Shown here one piece after another: positions 28,589 to 38,525 of a stretch of DNA of 64,000 nt. Within the stretch, counting starts at the first letter, position 1, and each line of letters begins with the position of its first letter. The DNA is taken from positions 1,499,834 through 1,563,833 of the forward strand of contig JAPTYO010000023.1 of NCBI GenBank assembly GCA_036873135.1, written 5' to 3'. This DNA comes from Clarkia xantiana subsp. parviflora. Taxonomy: Eukaryota; Streptophyta; Magnoliopsida; Myrtales; Onagraceae. Below the pieces are notes generated by a model. It made no database searches. It was not told the DNA's origin and worked only from the letters and a program-made list of their open reading frames with translations. The position numbers were made by a program, and so were the translations under genes.

Positions 28589-30184
28589 ATGGAAGAACGC
28601 CGTTCTACAGTGAAGAGTCGGAGATGGGACGATATGGAGATCGACATTCTGGTTCGGGTTTTCGAGTCATTGGGGATCCACGAATTGATATCGGGAGTCG
28701 CTCATGTATGTAGAGGGTGGCGATCGGCTTGCTGTGATCCCCTACTGTGGAAAACGCTCGATCTTTCCACGGTCGAGTCTAACTTCATCAAGATTCCGGC
28801 CGAGCCGTTTGTTTATGTGGATGCTCGATCGGATAGGATTCTGACCCGGGTTTTGAAGATTGCCCTCAATCTCAGCAAAGGAAGCATTCAAACTCTGATC
28901 TTCCATGTCAATCTGTTTGTGAAAGATGAGCTGCTGCTCTACACTGCAGAAAGGTACTTCCTTTAGCTAGCTAGTTGCTAATTGACACAAATACTTACTA
29001 TTAGGGCTAAGTACAAGACCCGAGGAACCCAAATTACCGAGGAGTCCGATCCGAGTTCGTCCCGAAATTAGGCTCGAGCCCGGTTAGACGAGACTTTTCT
29101 TCTAAGATCGGGCTCTTTGCTCAAAATTCTGAAAGATCCGAGCCCGTCTCGAATTTAGTTAAAATATATATATAGGATTAAAGGTACTTTTGTACCATAC
29201 ATTTGACCGAATGTGGCTTTTGATACGAAGACGTATTTTTGTGTATACTTGGTACCATACATTTGCACTTTGTAGATTTTTTATCCATCCGTTAGTTGAC
29301 CGTTAGTTTTGACTGTTAAATGACACGTGCAAGTCACATGACTCAAGCTAAATTTTTTATTTTGTTCAATTTAGTTTCTAAAATACATCCCTAAATTTCA
29401 TTTTATTTAATTTAGTCCTAAAATTTTAAAATCCAACCCAACTGACATAGTCGGACCTAGCCCATGGCCAGTCGGTTGGGTCGGACTCGAACCTTTAAAA
29501 AAAACAACGTTTGTCTTGTCCCGAGCTCAGCCTTACTTTCTATTGAAAGAGGATGTTAAGAACTCCGATCTTTCGTGTTGATACCTATTCGACACCTAAT
29601 CTTTTTCGATGTCTGACTGCAGATGCCCGGAGCTAAAACGACTCGTCCTGCCTGCATGGAACCGAATTCGAACGTCCGAGATGTGCAAAGCCATCCAAAT
29701 GTGGCCTCACTTGGAGTCCCTCACAATGCCGAGCATAACCGAGCCAAACCCGATCATGTCGGAGATTTCGCACCGTTGCCCTAACTTCACCCGACTCAAA
29801 ATCATGGGCCCGTTCGACATGATAACCGCCACGTCACTCGCTTCTTCCCTCCCGCACCTCAAAGCCCTAAGCCTCCGGTGCTCCCTCGTGCACAAGGAGG
29901 CGCTACTCTTCATCCTCGATAAATTACGAAATCTAGAGGTGCTCAACATTTCCCATTGTGTCCTCGTGGAGACGGTTACGTTCCCGGTAAGTAGAAGCCT
30001 TATCCAAGGGGTAGATTCGTCAATTGTTACGAAAGCGGGTCGGATCAGACAGTTCTTGTTTTGCCGGAGCTCGTCGGTTTGTGCGATGTGCGAGAGGGCG
30101 AGAGCCGACGAAGGGCTGATGAGGTGGTATAAGTACGAGAAAGGGTTGTGGAAGGAAGACGAGTCGAGGTGCCTTGCGGTTTAA
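28589..30184 (+). CDS. F-box/LRR-repeat protein, At3g48880-like
   Basis: Predicted substrate adaptor of an SCF ubiquitin ligase. Exons 28589-28953 and 29623-30184 join in phase 2; 308 residues. The F-box is near residues 13-50 (RWDDMEIDILVRVFESLGIH, then VAHVCRGWRSACCDPLLWKT). The rest forms LRR-like repeats: CPELKRLVLPAWNRI, WPHLESLTMPSI, CPNFTRLKIMGPF, LPHLKALSLRCS, LRNLEVLNISHC. The C-terminal tail CAMCERARADEGLMRWYKYE is strongly reminiscent of Arabidopsis At3g48880 (from memory). The ATG is the first in the exon after the leader intron. The coding intron contains repeat insertions. Its target is unknown. Confidence 0.93.
28995..29560. repeat. Nested repeats in the F-box coding intron
   Basis: An outer low-complexity element ('agggctaagtacaagaccc' at left, 'cgagctcag' near 29.53 kb at right; CGAG-rich, hAT-like in style) appears split by a GGGTTAA-family foldback arm at about 29173-29500 ('ggattaaaggtacttttg', 'gacacgtgcaagtcacatg'). 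Boundaries are approximate. Confidence 0.5.
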
Positions 30185-30188
30185 GTAA

Positions 30189-30220
<32 letters not shown>

Positions 30221-30720
30221 CGTAAAGCAATTTTGGTTGCTATTTGATTAACTGTTGATAGAAAAGGATACAGTGTAGAAAAAAGGGTAGATAGAAATAT
30301 AGAGGATTCTTCAGTATACAGGGTGGGATTGATAGGTGTAGCTGCCGATGATTGATGTTGTACTGTTTGTTGTATATGAAAATCGAGCTCTTTACCCTTT
30401 TATTATTGTCATACTCTAAATAAATTATTGTATAATATAGGGTTAATAATCAAATTGCTACAATGTTAACATTGGTTATTTACACTTTCCGACAAAATTG
30501 TTATATCTGTTACATTCTTTCTCATATTGAATAGGACATAAACATGTTTTTGCCATGTGGGTCTTAACCTATGTACCAAAAATAAATTCGGACTTAATTT
30601 GAGAGGATTGCAGTGAAATATCTTTCTATTAGAGCTTAATCCGGATATATCTTGTGTATATATGAAAAGACACTATGTTGACATAACAAATTCATTTTTT
30701 GGTACAATTTGATGGAATTT
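30185..30720. other. 3' flank of the F-box gene
   Basis: A ~30-bp T run directly follows the stop codon. 3' UTR probably reaches ~30.4 kb. Beyond it 'agggttaataatcaaattg' begins another decayed repeat arm. Confidence 0.45.
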
Positions 30721-30861
30721 GACGCGGGGAGCGTCATGCTCAAATTCAAGAAGACCAGATTAAGAAAGCTCAAGTCCAAATAATGAGAATATATTTCTAA
30801 AATATATATGTACAATATATATATTTATATATTTAATTAATTATGTATATATATAGTTTAT

Positions 30862-31390
30862 AAATAATATATAGGGTTAATAGGTCTTTTAGTCCATGAT
30901 GTTTGACAACTTTTGGGTTTTGGTCAATGATGTTTTTTTTACCTAGTTTTGGTACCATATGTTTGCAGATTTTTTCTAGTTTTGGTCTAACCGTTACATT
31001 CCGTCCATTTTTGACATGTACAAGTCACGTGATCCACCCTAAACTTTTAATTTTGTTCAATTTAGCCCCTCTAATACTTTCCTAACCTTTTTTTTGTTCA
31101 ATTTAGTTCCGAAGTTTCAAAAATTCAATTGGACCTATTGTCCAATTTGGGTCAATTTTGAAACTTCGGGACTAAATTGAAAAAAAAAGGTTAAGAAAGT
31201 ATTAGAGGGACTAAATTTAAAGTTTAGAGTGGATCACGTGACTTGAACATGTCAAAAAATAGACGAAATGTAACGGTTAGACCAAAACTAGAAAAAATCT
31301 GCAAACATATGGTACCAAAACTAAGTAAAAAAAACATCATTGACCAAAACCCAAAAGTTGTCAAACATCATGGACCAAAAGACCTGTTAT
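30862..31390. mobile_element. Near-perfect ~520-bp foldback element
   Basis: Starts GGGTTAATAGGTCTTTTAGT. The right arm ends GGACCAAAAGACCTGTTA. Pairing holds along both arms: 'gtttgacaacttttgggttt' with 'aaacccaaaagttgtcaaac', 'ggtaccatatgtttgcagat' with 'atctgcaaacatatggtacc', 'gtctaaccgttacatt' with 'aatgtaacggttagac'. The arms meet near 31130 with almost no loop. No coding capacity. It sits inside the left LTR of the gypsy remnant. Confidence 0.88.
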
Positions 31391-31418
31391 CTTAGTAGGA
31401 ATGTAGCCTAATTGGTTC

Positions 31419-31457
<39 letters not shown>

Positions 31458-31623
31458 CTTTTCCTTGTTATTAATTCAACTTTTAAACAATTAAATATAT
31501 TTCAGAGACATTGTTCTTGTTTTTAAGTAATGGGTTAAGTACCAGTTTATTTTATCGACATTCGATGTGCTAGGTTGTATCAGAGCAGGCTTGGAATCCT
31601 AGGAGGAGGAGGAAGCAATTGTG

Positions 31624-32350
31624 ATGGAGAATCAAAGTAGATATGTCAATCATCCCGTTGATGGCGAACAAGGGCCGGAAGCTCTCAGGCGTGGGTATGA
31701 TCTCGCAACAAACGTCTTCAGAGCGGCTGTTCGAAACTTGAAGGAGTAACTAAACAACAGGGAATGAAGTTCGGGCTGAAGTTCGAAGAGTCTTCTGTCC
31801 GTTTCGAAACACAGGGGTTTCAAGCCAACATGTATAGAGATGACGGTAGGGGGGTGCCCGAGATCGTACCCGAGGTCAATCTATCGGCAATCCTATTCCT
31901 GCAAATCCACAACGGTTTGACAACCAAGTGGACTATTTTGAAGAATTCGATGATGAATACTTTGAATCTCTCGACGAATGGTGAAATCAAGTCTGACATA
32001 ACGACACGCCACAATATATATGCTCCAATGGATCTCGTCTAAAAGTAGATATCCCTACTTTCACCGATGACATGTACATTGAAGAGTTTATGGAGTGGGT
32101 GGATGCAGTAGAAGGATTCTTCAAACATATGAATGTTTCGGATGATAAATGGGTAAAACTAGTAGATTATCGGTTGAAAGAAGCAATATTAGCTTGGTGG
32201 AAATGTTTTCAGACAACCTCTTGCAGAAAAGGCAGACAACCAGTCAGGAGTTGGCCAAGGATGAGACAGTTGTTGCGGCAAAGATTCATACCCCATGACG
32301 AGGACGACTATAGACGATTTCTGTTTCAGCAAAATAATCATTGTCGATAA
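31624..32350 (+). pseudogene. gag remnant of the gypsy-type element
   Basis: A short N-terminal frame from ATG at 31624 stops after ~40 codons. After frame breaks, the retrotransposon gag domain is recognisable at 32042-32350: LKVDIPTFTDDMYIEEFMEW, then KLVDYRLKEAILAWWKC and WPRMRQLLRQRFIP. These match the plant Ty3/gypsy gag consensus as I know it. Stops and frame shifts make it non-functional. Confidence 0.72.
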
Positions 32351-32407
32351 GGTCGTAATTCATTATACACCACAAAGTCCAACGGATTACCGAAAGAGGA
32401 AGACGAA

Positions 32408-32690
32408 GTGAACTATCAACTTTTCAGGACAAGGTGCAAGGCAAATAATTCTCGACTTAATGTGATTATATATGGTGCTAGTTATGAGAACATGATCAAT
32501 AAAAAGTATGTCAAGAAGTTGAAGTTGTCAGTTGAAAGTCGTCCACGCATCACTGGATCAAGAGTGGAGTCAAGTTTGCAGTCACACATCGATGTAAGGT
32601 AAAATTCTCTTTAGGCCAATATATCAGTGATGTGTATTTTGATGTGGTTGATATGAAGACATGTCAATTACTAATTGGGAGACAATAGCT
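32408..32690 (+). pseudogene. Aspartic protease remnant of the gypsy-type element
   Basis: RCKANNSRLNVIIYGASYEN aligns by eye with the retropepsin start of plant gypsy elements, where D-G-G/S-S is expected; here the active Asp is replaced (IIYGAS). A second piece, FSLGQYISDVYFDVVDMKTC then QLLIGRQ, follows in another frame, then stops. Confidence 0.6.
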
Positions 32691-33713
32691 GGATAGTGTG
32701 GATTCAAATTAATTTGAGCATGATGTATATAAAATAAGAGATGAATGTGTCAATTATACTTTATTGTCGTTAAAGAGAAGATTCAATACTGCTGATGAAA
32801 ATAAAGCAAGCATAATGACCGAATCAGTCCAACCGATAAAGATAAACTGAGCAATGAGAAGAAAGACGTGGTTTCATCTCTTGGATCTACAAAACCAGGT
32901 GATTTTGAGGATGTATAATTGGTGGGCGAATTCATAGACAACCACAATTGCACTCCTACGTGTAATAAAAATGAAGATGTCGAGTTTGACAAAAAAAAAT
33001 GTGGAGATTTCAAACTTCTGAAGCATGACATATTTGAATCCATATGTATAGAGAAGTCTCATCCAGAGTTGTAATATGTCCACATGCAACCTTACATGAG
33101 AGTCGTGAAGTTTCAATAAATATATAATATCACATGTAGAAACTATTGTTTCATAGTTCCTGAGCACATGACATGTCCTTAGATGTATGACGTCTACAAA
33201 TTTATGTCATTTAATAAGGTTCGAATGGATGGAGAATTTTACTGGAAATATAACATGGATTTTGCGCGGGAGTGGTCGACGTCAAAATGATCAAAGAGAC
33301 AGGAAACTACTGCTCGTGAAGATACTCTGAAGTAAATCTTATTTGTTCGAGTAAGAAGATTCGCAAAAAGTGACACATAAGAAGTATAATGTTGTTCTAT
33401 TCTCCAATCATAAATATCTGAGATAGTTTGAATTTTCAACAAGCTCGAGGTCGAGCTGTTCTAAAGAAGAAGAGAACGACGCACGCAATGAACATGCTCA
33501 AATTCAAGAAGACTAGATTAAGTGATGAGTTAAGTACTAGTTTATCTTTATCGACATTCACCGCGTCACAATTGTAACATGATAGTAATTTATTCAAAAA
33601 ATGAAAGTTTATGTAATCAATTTAAGAAAATATAAAGTTCAAATAGCGATTTGTAATCATATTAAAGTTTAGATAATAATTTAGTTATTAACTGTTATTA
33701 TATATAAAATAAT

Positions 33714-34760
33714 AGGGTTAATATCTAGGAAAAAAATTGTAAATATCTAAATTTTGATTTAATTACAAAGGGTTATCCAAATTAATTTGGTTATTAAGCG
33801 TTAGAGGAGTCATAGAAATGCCGACATATGTGTTTCAGAAGTTCCGAATGAATCACACAATTTAGTTATTAACCCTTATATATAAAACAATAAGGTTAAT
33901 ATTAGGGGTGGCAACGGGTCACGGGTAATCCGTGACCCGCGGAGCCCCGCCCCGATTTTGACCCATTAACCCGCGATCCGTGACCCGTGGGGCGGGTACG
34001 GTTTTGGGGTGGCCCCGCCCCGTTGACCCGCCCCGCCCCGTATGTGGATAATTTATATATATATTACACGTATTTATATAAAACTATATAGGTAATATAA
34101 TACATAGTTAAAATAATTAGGATTTGTGACTTGTATTTGGATTTGAAGTTAAATTTATTATTTGTGATTTAAATTGAATTTGTATATGGTAAATATAGAA
34201 TTTAGGGTTTAAATTGCTAATAATATATTATGTACCACTAATAGGTGACCCGCGGGTCGACCCGCCCCGCCCCGTGAACTGTGTGGGGCGGGTACGAATC
34301 GACCATCTCGACCCGCGGGGCGGGTACGGGGCAAGCGATACCCGCCCTGATCCGCCCCGTTGACAACCCTAGTTAATATCTAGGAAAAAATGGATAATAC
34401 ATATATTGAAAAAAAAAAAAAGAGACAAATATCTATTTTTTTATTTAATTACAAAGGGTTATCCATATTAATTTGATTATTAGCTGTTAGAGGAGTGATA
34501 AAAATGCCGACATCAGTGTTTCGAAAGTTCCGAATGAATTACAATGGCAGTATGTGTAATTTTGTTAACATACTAGGGCATTTAAGTAGACACTTTAAAT
34601 CGGAATCAATCGGAACACATTTGTCGGAATCTATATCATTTCTGTTAACCGTTATATATAAAATAATAGGGTTAATATCTTGGAAGAAAGGTAAATATTT
34701 AAATTTTGTAATTACAAAAGGTTATCCAAATATTATTTTATTTTTTAAAATTGCTAAAAG
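33714..34760. repeat. Three partial direct copies of an AT-rich repeat
   Basis: The phrase 'gggttaatatctaggaaaaa' and the following 'attacaaagggttatcca' recur at 33716, at 33894 plus 34372 (split by the hAT element) and at 34671. The copies also share 'gaggagtcatagaaatgccg'-like and 'agttccgaatgaat' blocks. Confidence 0.75.
33903..34371. mobile_element. hAT-like non-autonomous element with CCCGCCCC ends, copy 2
   Basis: 469 bp, TAGGGGTGGCAACGGG to TTGACAACCCTA, with a perfect 8-bp duplication GTTAATAT (33895-33902 and 34372-34379). It is in the opposite orientation to the copy at 24478 and shares its AT-rich centre. It interrupts one unit of a direct repeat whose neighbouring unit preserves the empty site. 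Confidence 0.92.
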
Positions 34761-34789
34761 TATGAAAAAGATATCATATATTTGCTTAA

Positions 34790-35350
34790 AATAATATTAA
34801 ATGCCACATGTTTTTGAGCTTTTGTTTGGGAAAAGTATGTAAAACATGCAACATGTTTGAAAAAGATGGTTTTATGGACCAATATATTTTAAAATGTACA
34901 ACATGTTTGAAAATGATGGTTTTATGGACAAATATGTATTAAAATGTACAACAAGCTTACAAAAGATGTTTAAATGACATATCATCAAGTTGTTATCCAT
35001 AGTTTCATTAAATGGACACGTGCGGAACACATTTTTAGAAGAAAAAAATAATAATAATTATAGTAAGAAATTAATTTATACATAGCAAAGATTATTAATA
35101 ATGGATGTAGATACTAATAATAATAATTATTATTTTTTAAAAACGTGATCCACTTAATGAGACTAGTGAAAACAAGTGGACAATACGCCATTTTACCATA
35201 TTTTGTAAGCTTGTTGTACATTTTAAAACATTTTGGTCCGTAAAACCATCTTTTTCAAACATGTTGTACGTTTTAAAACATATTGGTCCATAAAACCATC
35301 TTTTTCAAACATGTTGCATGTTTTACATATTTTTCCCCTTTTGTTTTGGA
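34790..35350. repeat. Foldback with internally duplicated arms
   Basis: Left arm (34800-34985) contains 'caacatgtttgaaaaagatgg' type units twice ('ggttttatggaccaatata', 'ggttttatggacaaatatg'). The right arm (35200-35345) holds the inverse ('ggtccgtaaaaccatcttt', 'ggtccataaaaccatcttt', 'caaacatgttgcatgtttta'). A ~65-bp unit was therefore duplicated in both arms, or before the arms formed. Confidence 0.8.
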
Positions 35351-36636
35351 TGTAACATGTTTTAAAACTGTGGTTTTAGATAAAACCGTTAACTTTTCAT
35401 TAAAAATTCCGTTAACTTTGCTGACTGTACAAAGTTTCCTGACATGGCAACACATGATTGACTACTATGTAAAAACGAGTAATACTTTATATAAAATAGG
35501 AAAAAAAACTAAAAAAATCGAACAATTCTGAAATTTTGTATGAAATATTTCATTAAAGTGTTGAATTTAAAATATTATTTTTAAACAAAATTTAAAAATA
35601 CTTTCTTGTTTTCGAAATTAAAAAATCCCTTAAATTTGCAAATAAAGAAAAATATTTAAAAATTAGTGAAATATTAAATGAAATTCTAAAAATAAAATAT
35701 ATAAATTTATTTTAAAAATGAGATATAAATGGGACTCCTAGATTATAAATTTTATTTGTGCCATTTTTGGAAAATATGTAAAAAAAAAATTGTACCATTT
35801 TTAGAATTTCTTTACCATTTTTAGAAGGAAAAAAATCAAACTATTTTTAGATGTTTTTTTAATCATTTTTTTGAATTTTTCACATATATTATTATTTTAT
35901 ATATTTTAAGTTTATTATTTTTTTTAGAAAAAAGCTCATGTTTTCAATTTTTTTAATATAATTGCCCTATTTTTTTATTTCTAATTTCATTTTTTAAACT
36001 TTTTTTTCTTCAAAATAATAACAATTATCGTTTTGCCACGTCATGTTTCCATCCGCCACATCTTCTTACGTTAGTCATATTTAATGAATTTCATATAAAA
36101 CAACTAAAACGAAACACGTTACTTCTATTACGAAATATGTTATATTTTTTTACAATTGTGGTCAAACATATAACATCTTTTTCATACTTTTCCCTTATAA
36201 TTTTCCAGTTTTTCAAGCAAATTGCTTCATTTCTAACATTTTCCATCAAATTGGATATAAAATAAGTCAGTGTTAAAAAAAAATATTCAATGTGACGTTG
36301 TAATGAAACGAACAACTAAAATTGTGTAAAAATCCAATTAAGCGTCCAATTGAATGTATTTAGCTGCATTATTTTTTATTTCTTGTCAAATCCATCTTAT
36401 ATTCACATAAAAAAACTCCACGTAATCAGACTATGCTCTTTTACTCAAATTTGACGAAAATCAAAGTATCAATTTGCTAAAAAATTAGAAGCTTAGGTAT
36501 CCAATTTTAAAACTTCTGATAGCATTTGTAAGTAAGCTCAAAATTCATGTAGCGATTTGGTTATTAAATAATAAGTTCATATTAACATGTAAATGTATTA
36601 CCGGTGGTTGGAGAAAGATTAAAAGGTGTAACGTAC
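35351..36636. other. Strongly AT-rich spacer
   Basis: Poly-A/T-rich DNA; a decayed relative of the preceding foldback lies near 36.1-36.2 kb. No gene seen. Confidence 0.4.
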
Positions 36637-36738
36637 GCCTTTCGTGGAGGTGTGGCGGTGGCGCTTGGGCTTTTTGATTCCGTTTCGGCGAGCCTTGTAC
36701 GACTGGTTGTGCGCGGTGTGATTCTTCTACTTCGCCAT
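36637..36738 (-). pseudogene. Ribosomal protein eL29 exon 1 with nonsense codon
   Basis: From 36738 on the minus strand the frame reads MAK, stop (TAG), then [20 protein letters not shown] and [10 protein letters not shown]: 34 codons. This matches the 34-codon first exon of plant eL29 (start [13 protein letters not shown]). The Ser codon 4 is TAG, one step from TCG. The segment stops at a potential donor (GGC|GTACGT), but no second exon (MDPKFLRNQRYARKHN type) was found on the minus strand in the next ~2 kb. It is a broken, truncated copy. Confidence 0.85.
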
Positions 36739-36961
36739 TTCTATTAAAACCTAAACTTTTGAAAACGATTTAATTTTAATTGTAAGTGGTTATATATTAT
36801 ATATCTAAATTATATTGTGTATAATATATGTCATTTTCGAATTTTATTCTATCTTTTTGCTTACTTTTATATCAAATTTGAGATTATTTAAGAATTATAG
36901 TAGAAATTTACGGTGTTTAATAGTTTTTTTTTTTAAATTATACTCCGTCCCTAATTATGTC

Positions 36962-37034
36962 GGTCGCGTGATCTAATGGATAAGACGCTCGTCTACGCAG
37001 CTGGAAGTTGTGGGTTTGAATCCCATCGTGATTG
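36962..37034 (+). tRNA. Degenerate tRNA-Arg(ACG)-like sequence
   Basis: 73 nt. The acceptor arms GGTCGCG and CGTGATT pair with three G-U. The loop CTACGCA gives anticodon ACG. The T-arm GTGGG-TTTGAAT-CCCAT is intact. The anticodon stem CTCGT/GCTGG has a C-T mismatch, and the A and B boxes deviate (TGATCTAATGG; GGTTTGAATCC). A T run follows. More likely a pseudogene or diverged tRNA than a working gene. Confidence 0.5.
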
Positions 37035-38525
37035 AATTTTTCCCTCTTTTTTTCTAAAACAAAATATTCCGCCTCTAATTAATATACAAATTGATGGAGC
37101 TACCAAATATTCATTAACAAAATTTCGACTGGCAAATTTCTACTAAAAAAATCCAGCTAGCAAGCTGCATATTACAGTTCAACTAAATGAAATTGGTAGT
37201 TAAACCTTTAAAATGTATTGCCTTTTTTCTTTAAAAAAAAGTTAGGTAAAAATGGTTTAAATGGAAAAATGTTTTTAAGTTAGTGTATTAAATTATTAAT
37301 TACCAAATTGTGAAGTTTTTGTTAACATTTAAAATGAAAAACTAGCTCAATTTTATATCCAGTAATTAGCTGGCTAAGTTGTATATTTTATATGATTTGG
37401 ATGGAAACGGTAACGTGCACATTCAAATTTGTGGCAAGTACAAACCGAAGAATGTGAATGGAAAGATTTGCCTCTCGAAATTGGCCAAAAAAATGTGCAC
37501 TAAAAAAGTCTAATTAATAGAGAATCGAACAATAAACAAATAAACTTCTTTATTTTTTTGTTACTTATATTAAGTAATATTTTTGTTTATAATATACATG
37601 TTTTCAATTAAAATGTTTCATCTTTTATATTCATAACATTTTTCTATTTCTAAATTTTAAGATTTTTTACAATAGATTTTTTTTAATTAATCATATAATA
37701 TTTTCATCTTCTATATTGGCTCATTTATTTGCAGCATGTTGATTAAGAATGTATGAAGTATTAATGTTGTTGATATCTCTGGTGTCTGTGTTTTTAATAT
37801 CTGATGTTTAAGAAAGTATGAACTAATTGGTGCCTGACATTTAGAAATTGTTGCCTAAAAAGGTATGAACTAATAGTATTGTTGAGTTTTGATGTGCAAT
37901 CCGACTGATAACACAACATGTTCATAATAACATTCAAAGTGAGACACCGTTGAATACGGAGTACCGACACACTATATACATAGTTGAGCAACCCAAAATA
38001 ACACAACTAAAATGAAACATCGTTGCCTAAAAGTTTATCGTAGTACTCCATTACACGATAAACATTTGCCCAACATTTAAGAGTACCCACTACACAACAA
38101 TACGAGTACTACACAAACTATCTAAATTATATAATTTTTGTATAAAACATCAATTTAACTAAAAACCATATATATATATATATAATTTTTATTTTTTAAA
38201 AAATTAATATAGTATTTTAAATAATCTAGCTTCATTTCTTAAAACATTATACATTTCATCAAGAAAAAAAAAACATTATATTTGCATTTATTTGGTGAAT
38301 ATGAAATACAATAATAACCAACTTTAGGTCTTTTACCAAAAAAAAAAAAAATAAATAAAATAACTTTAGGTGCTACCAAAAAAGAAATTAAAAATCGCAA
38401 CTTTCACAGCCCAACTCCTCCTTACTGGTCCATCTTGTACGGCGGTGTAAAAGTCTCCGTCTCTCTCCAGCTCCACACCAAACCCAGAAGACTTCCGATC
38501 GTCTTCCTCCTTCGTTCCATCACTC
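37035..38525. other. AT-rich spacer upstream of the steroid-binding protein gene
   Basis: No gene recognised. TA microsatellite near 38.17 kb. The last ~120 bp, CT-rich ('ctccgtctctctccagctcc'), are probably the 5' UTR of the next gene. Confidence 0.45.

Larger units (their letters stand above)
30721..33575 (+). mobile_element. Degenerate Ty3/gypsy-type LTR retrotransposon
   Basis: Internal remnants are a Met-type primer site (TTGTATCAGAGCAGG near 31575), gag and protease fragments, and a purine tract (AAGAAGAAGAGAA near 33462). Direct-repeat LTR remnants lie at both ends: 'atgctcaaattcaagaaga' (30738; 33496) and 'gttaagtactagtttatctt'-like sequence (31531; 33526). The left LTR is split by a nested ~530-bp foldback element. 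No reverse transcriptase or integrase was found, so the pol region is deleted. Confidence 0.7.

Noticed and set aside
30045..30230. Lys-rich minus-strand frame
   Set aside because: Antisense shadow of the F-box exon plus a poly-T tract.
31764..32042. Frame between gag fragments as a host gene
   Set aside because: Lies within the decayed gypsy element and is bounded by frame breaks of its gag region.
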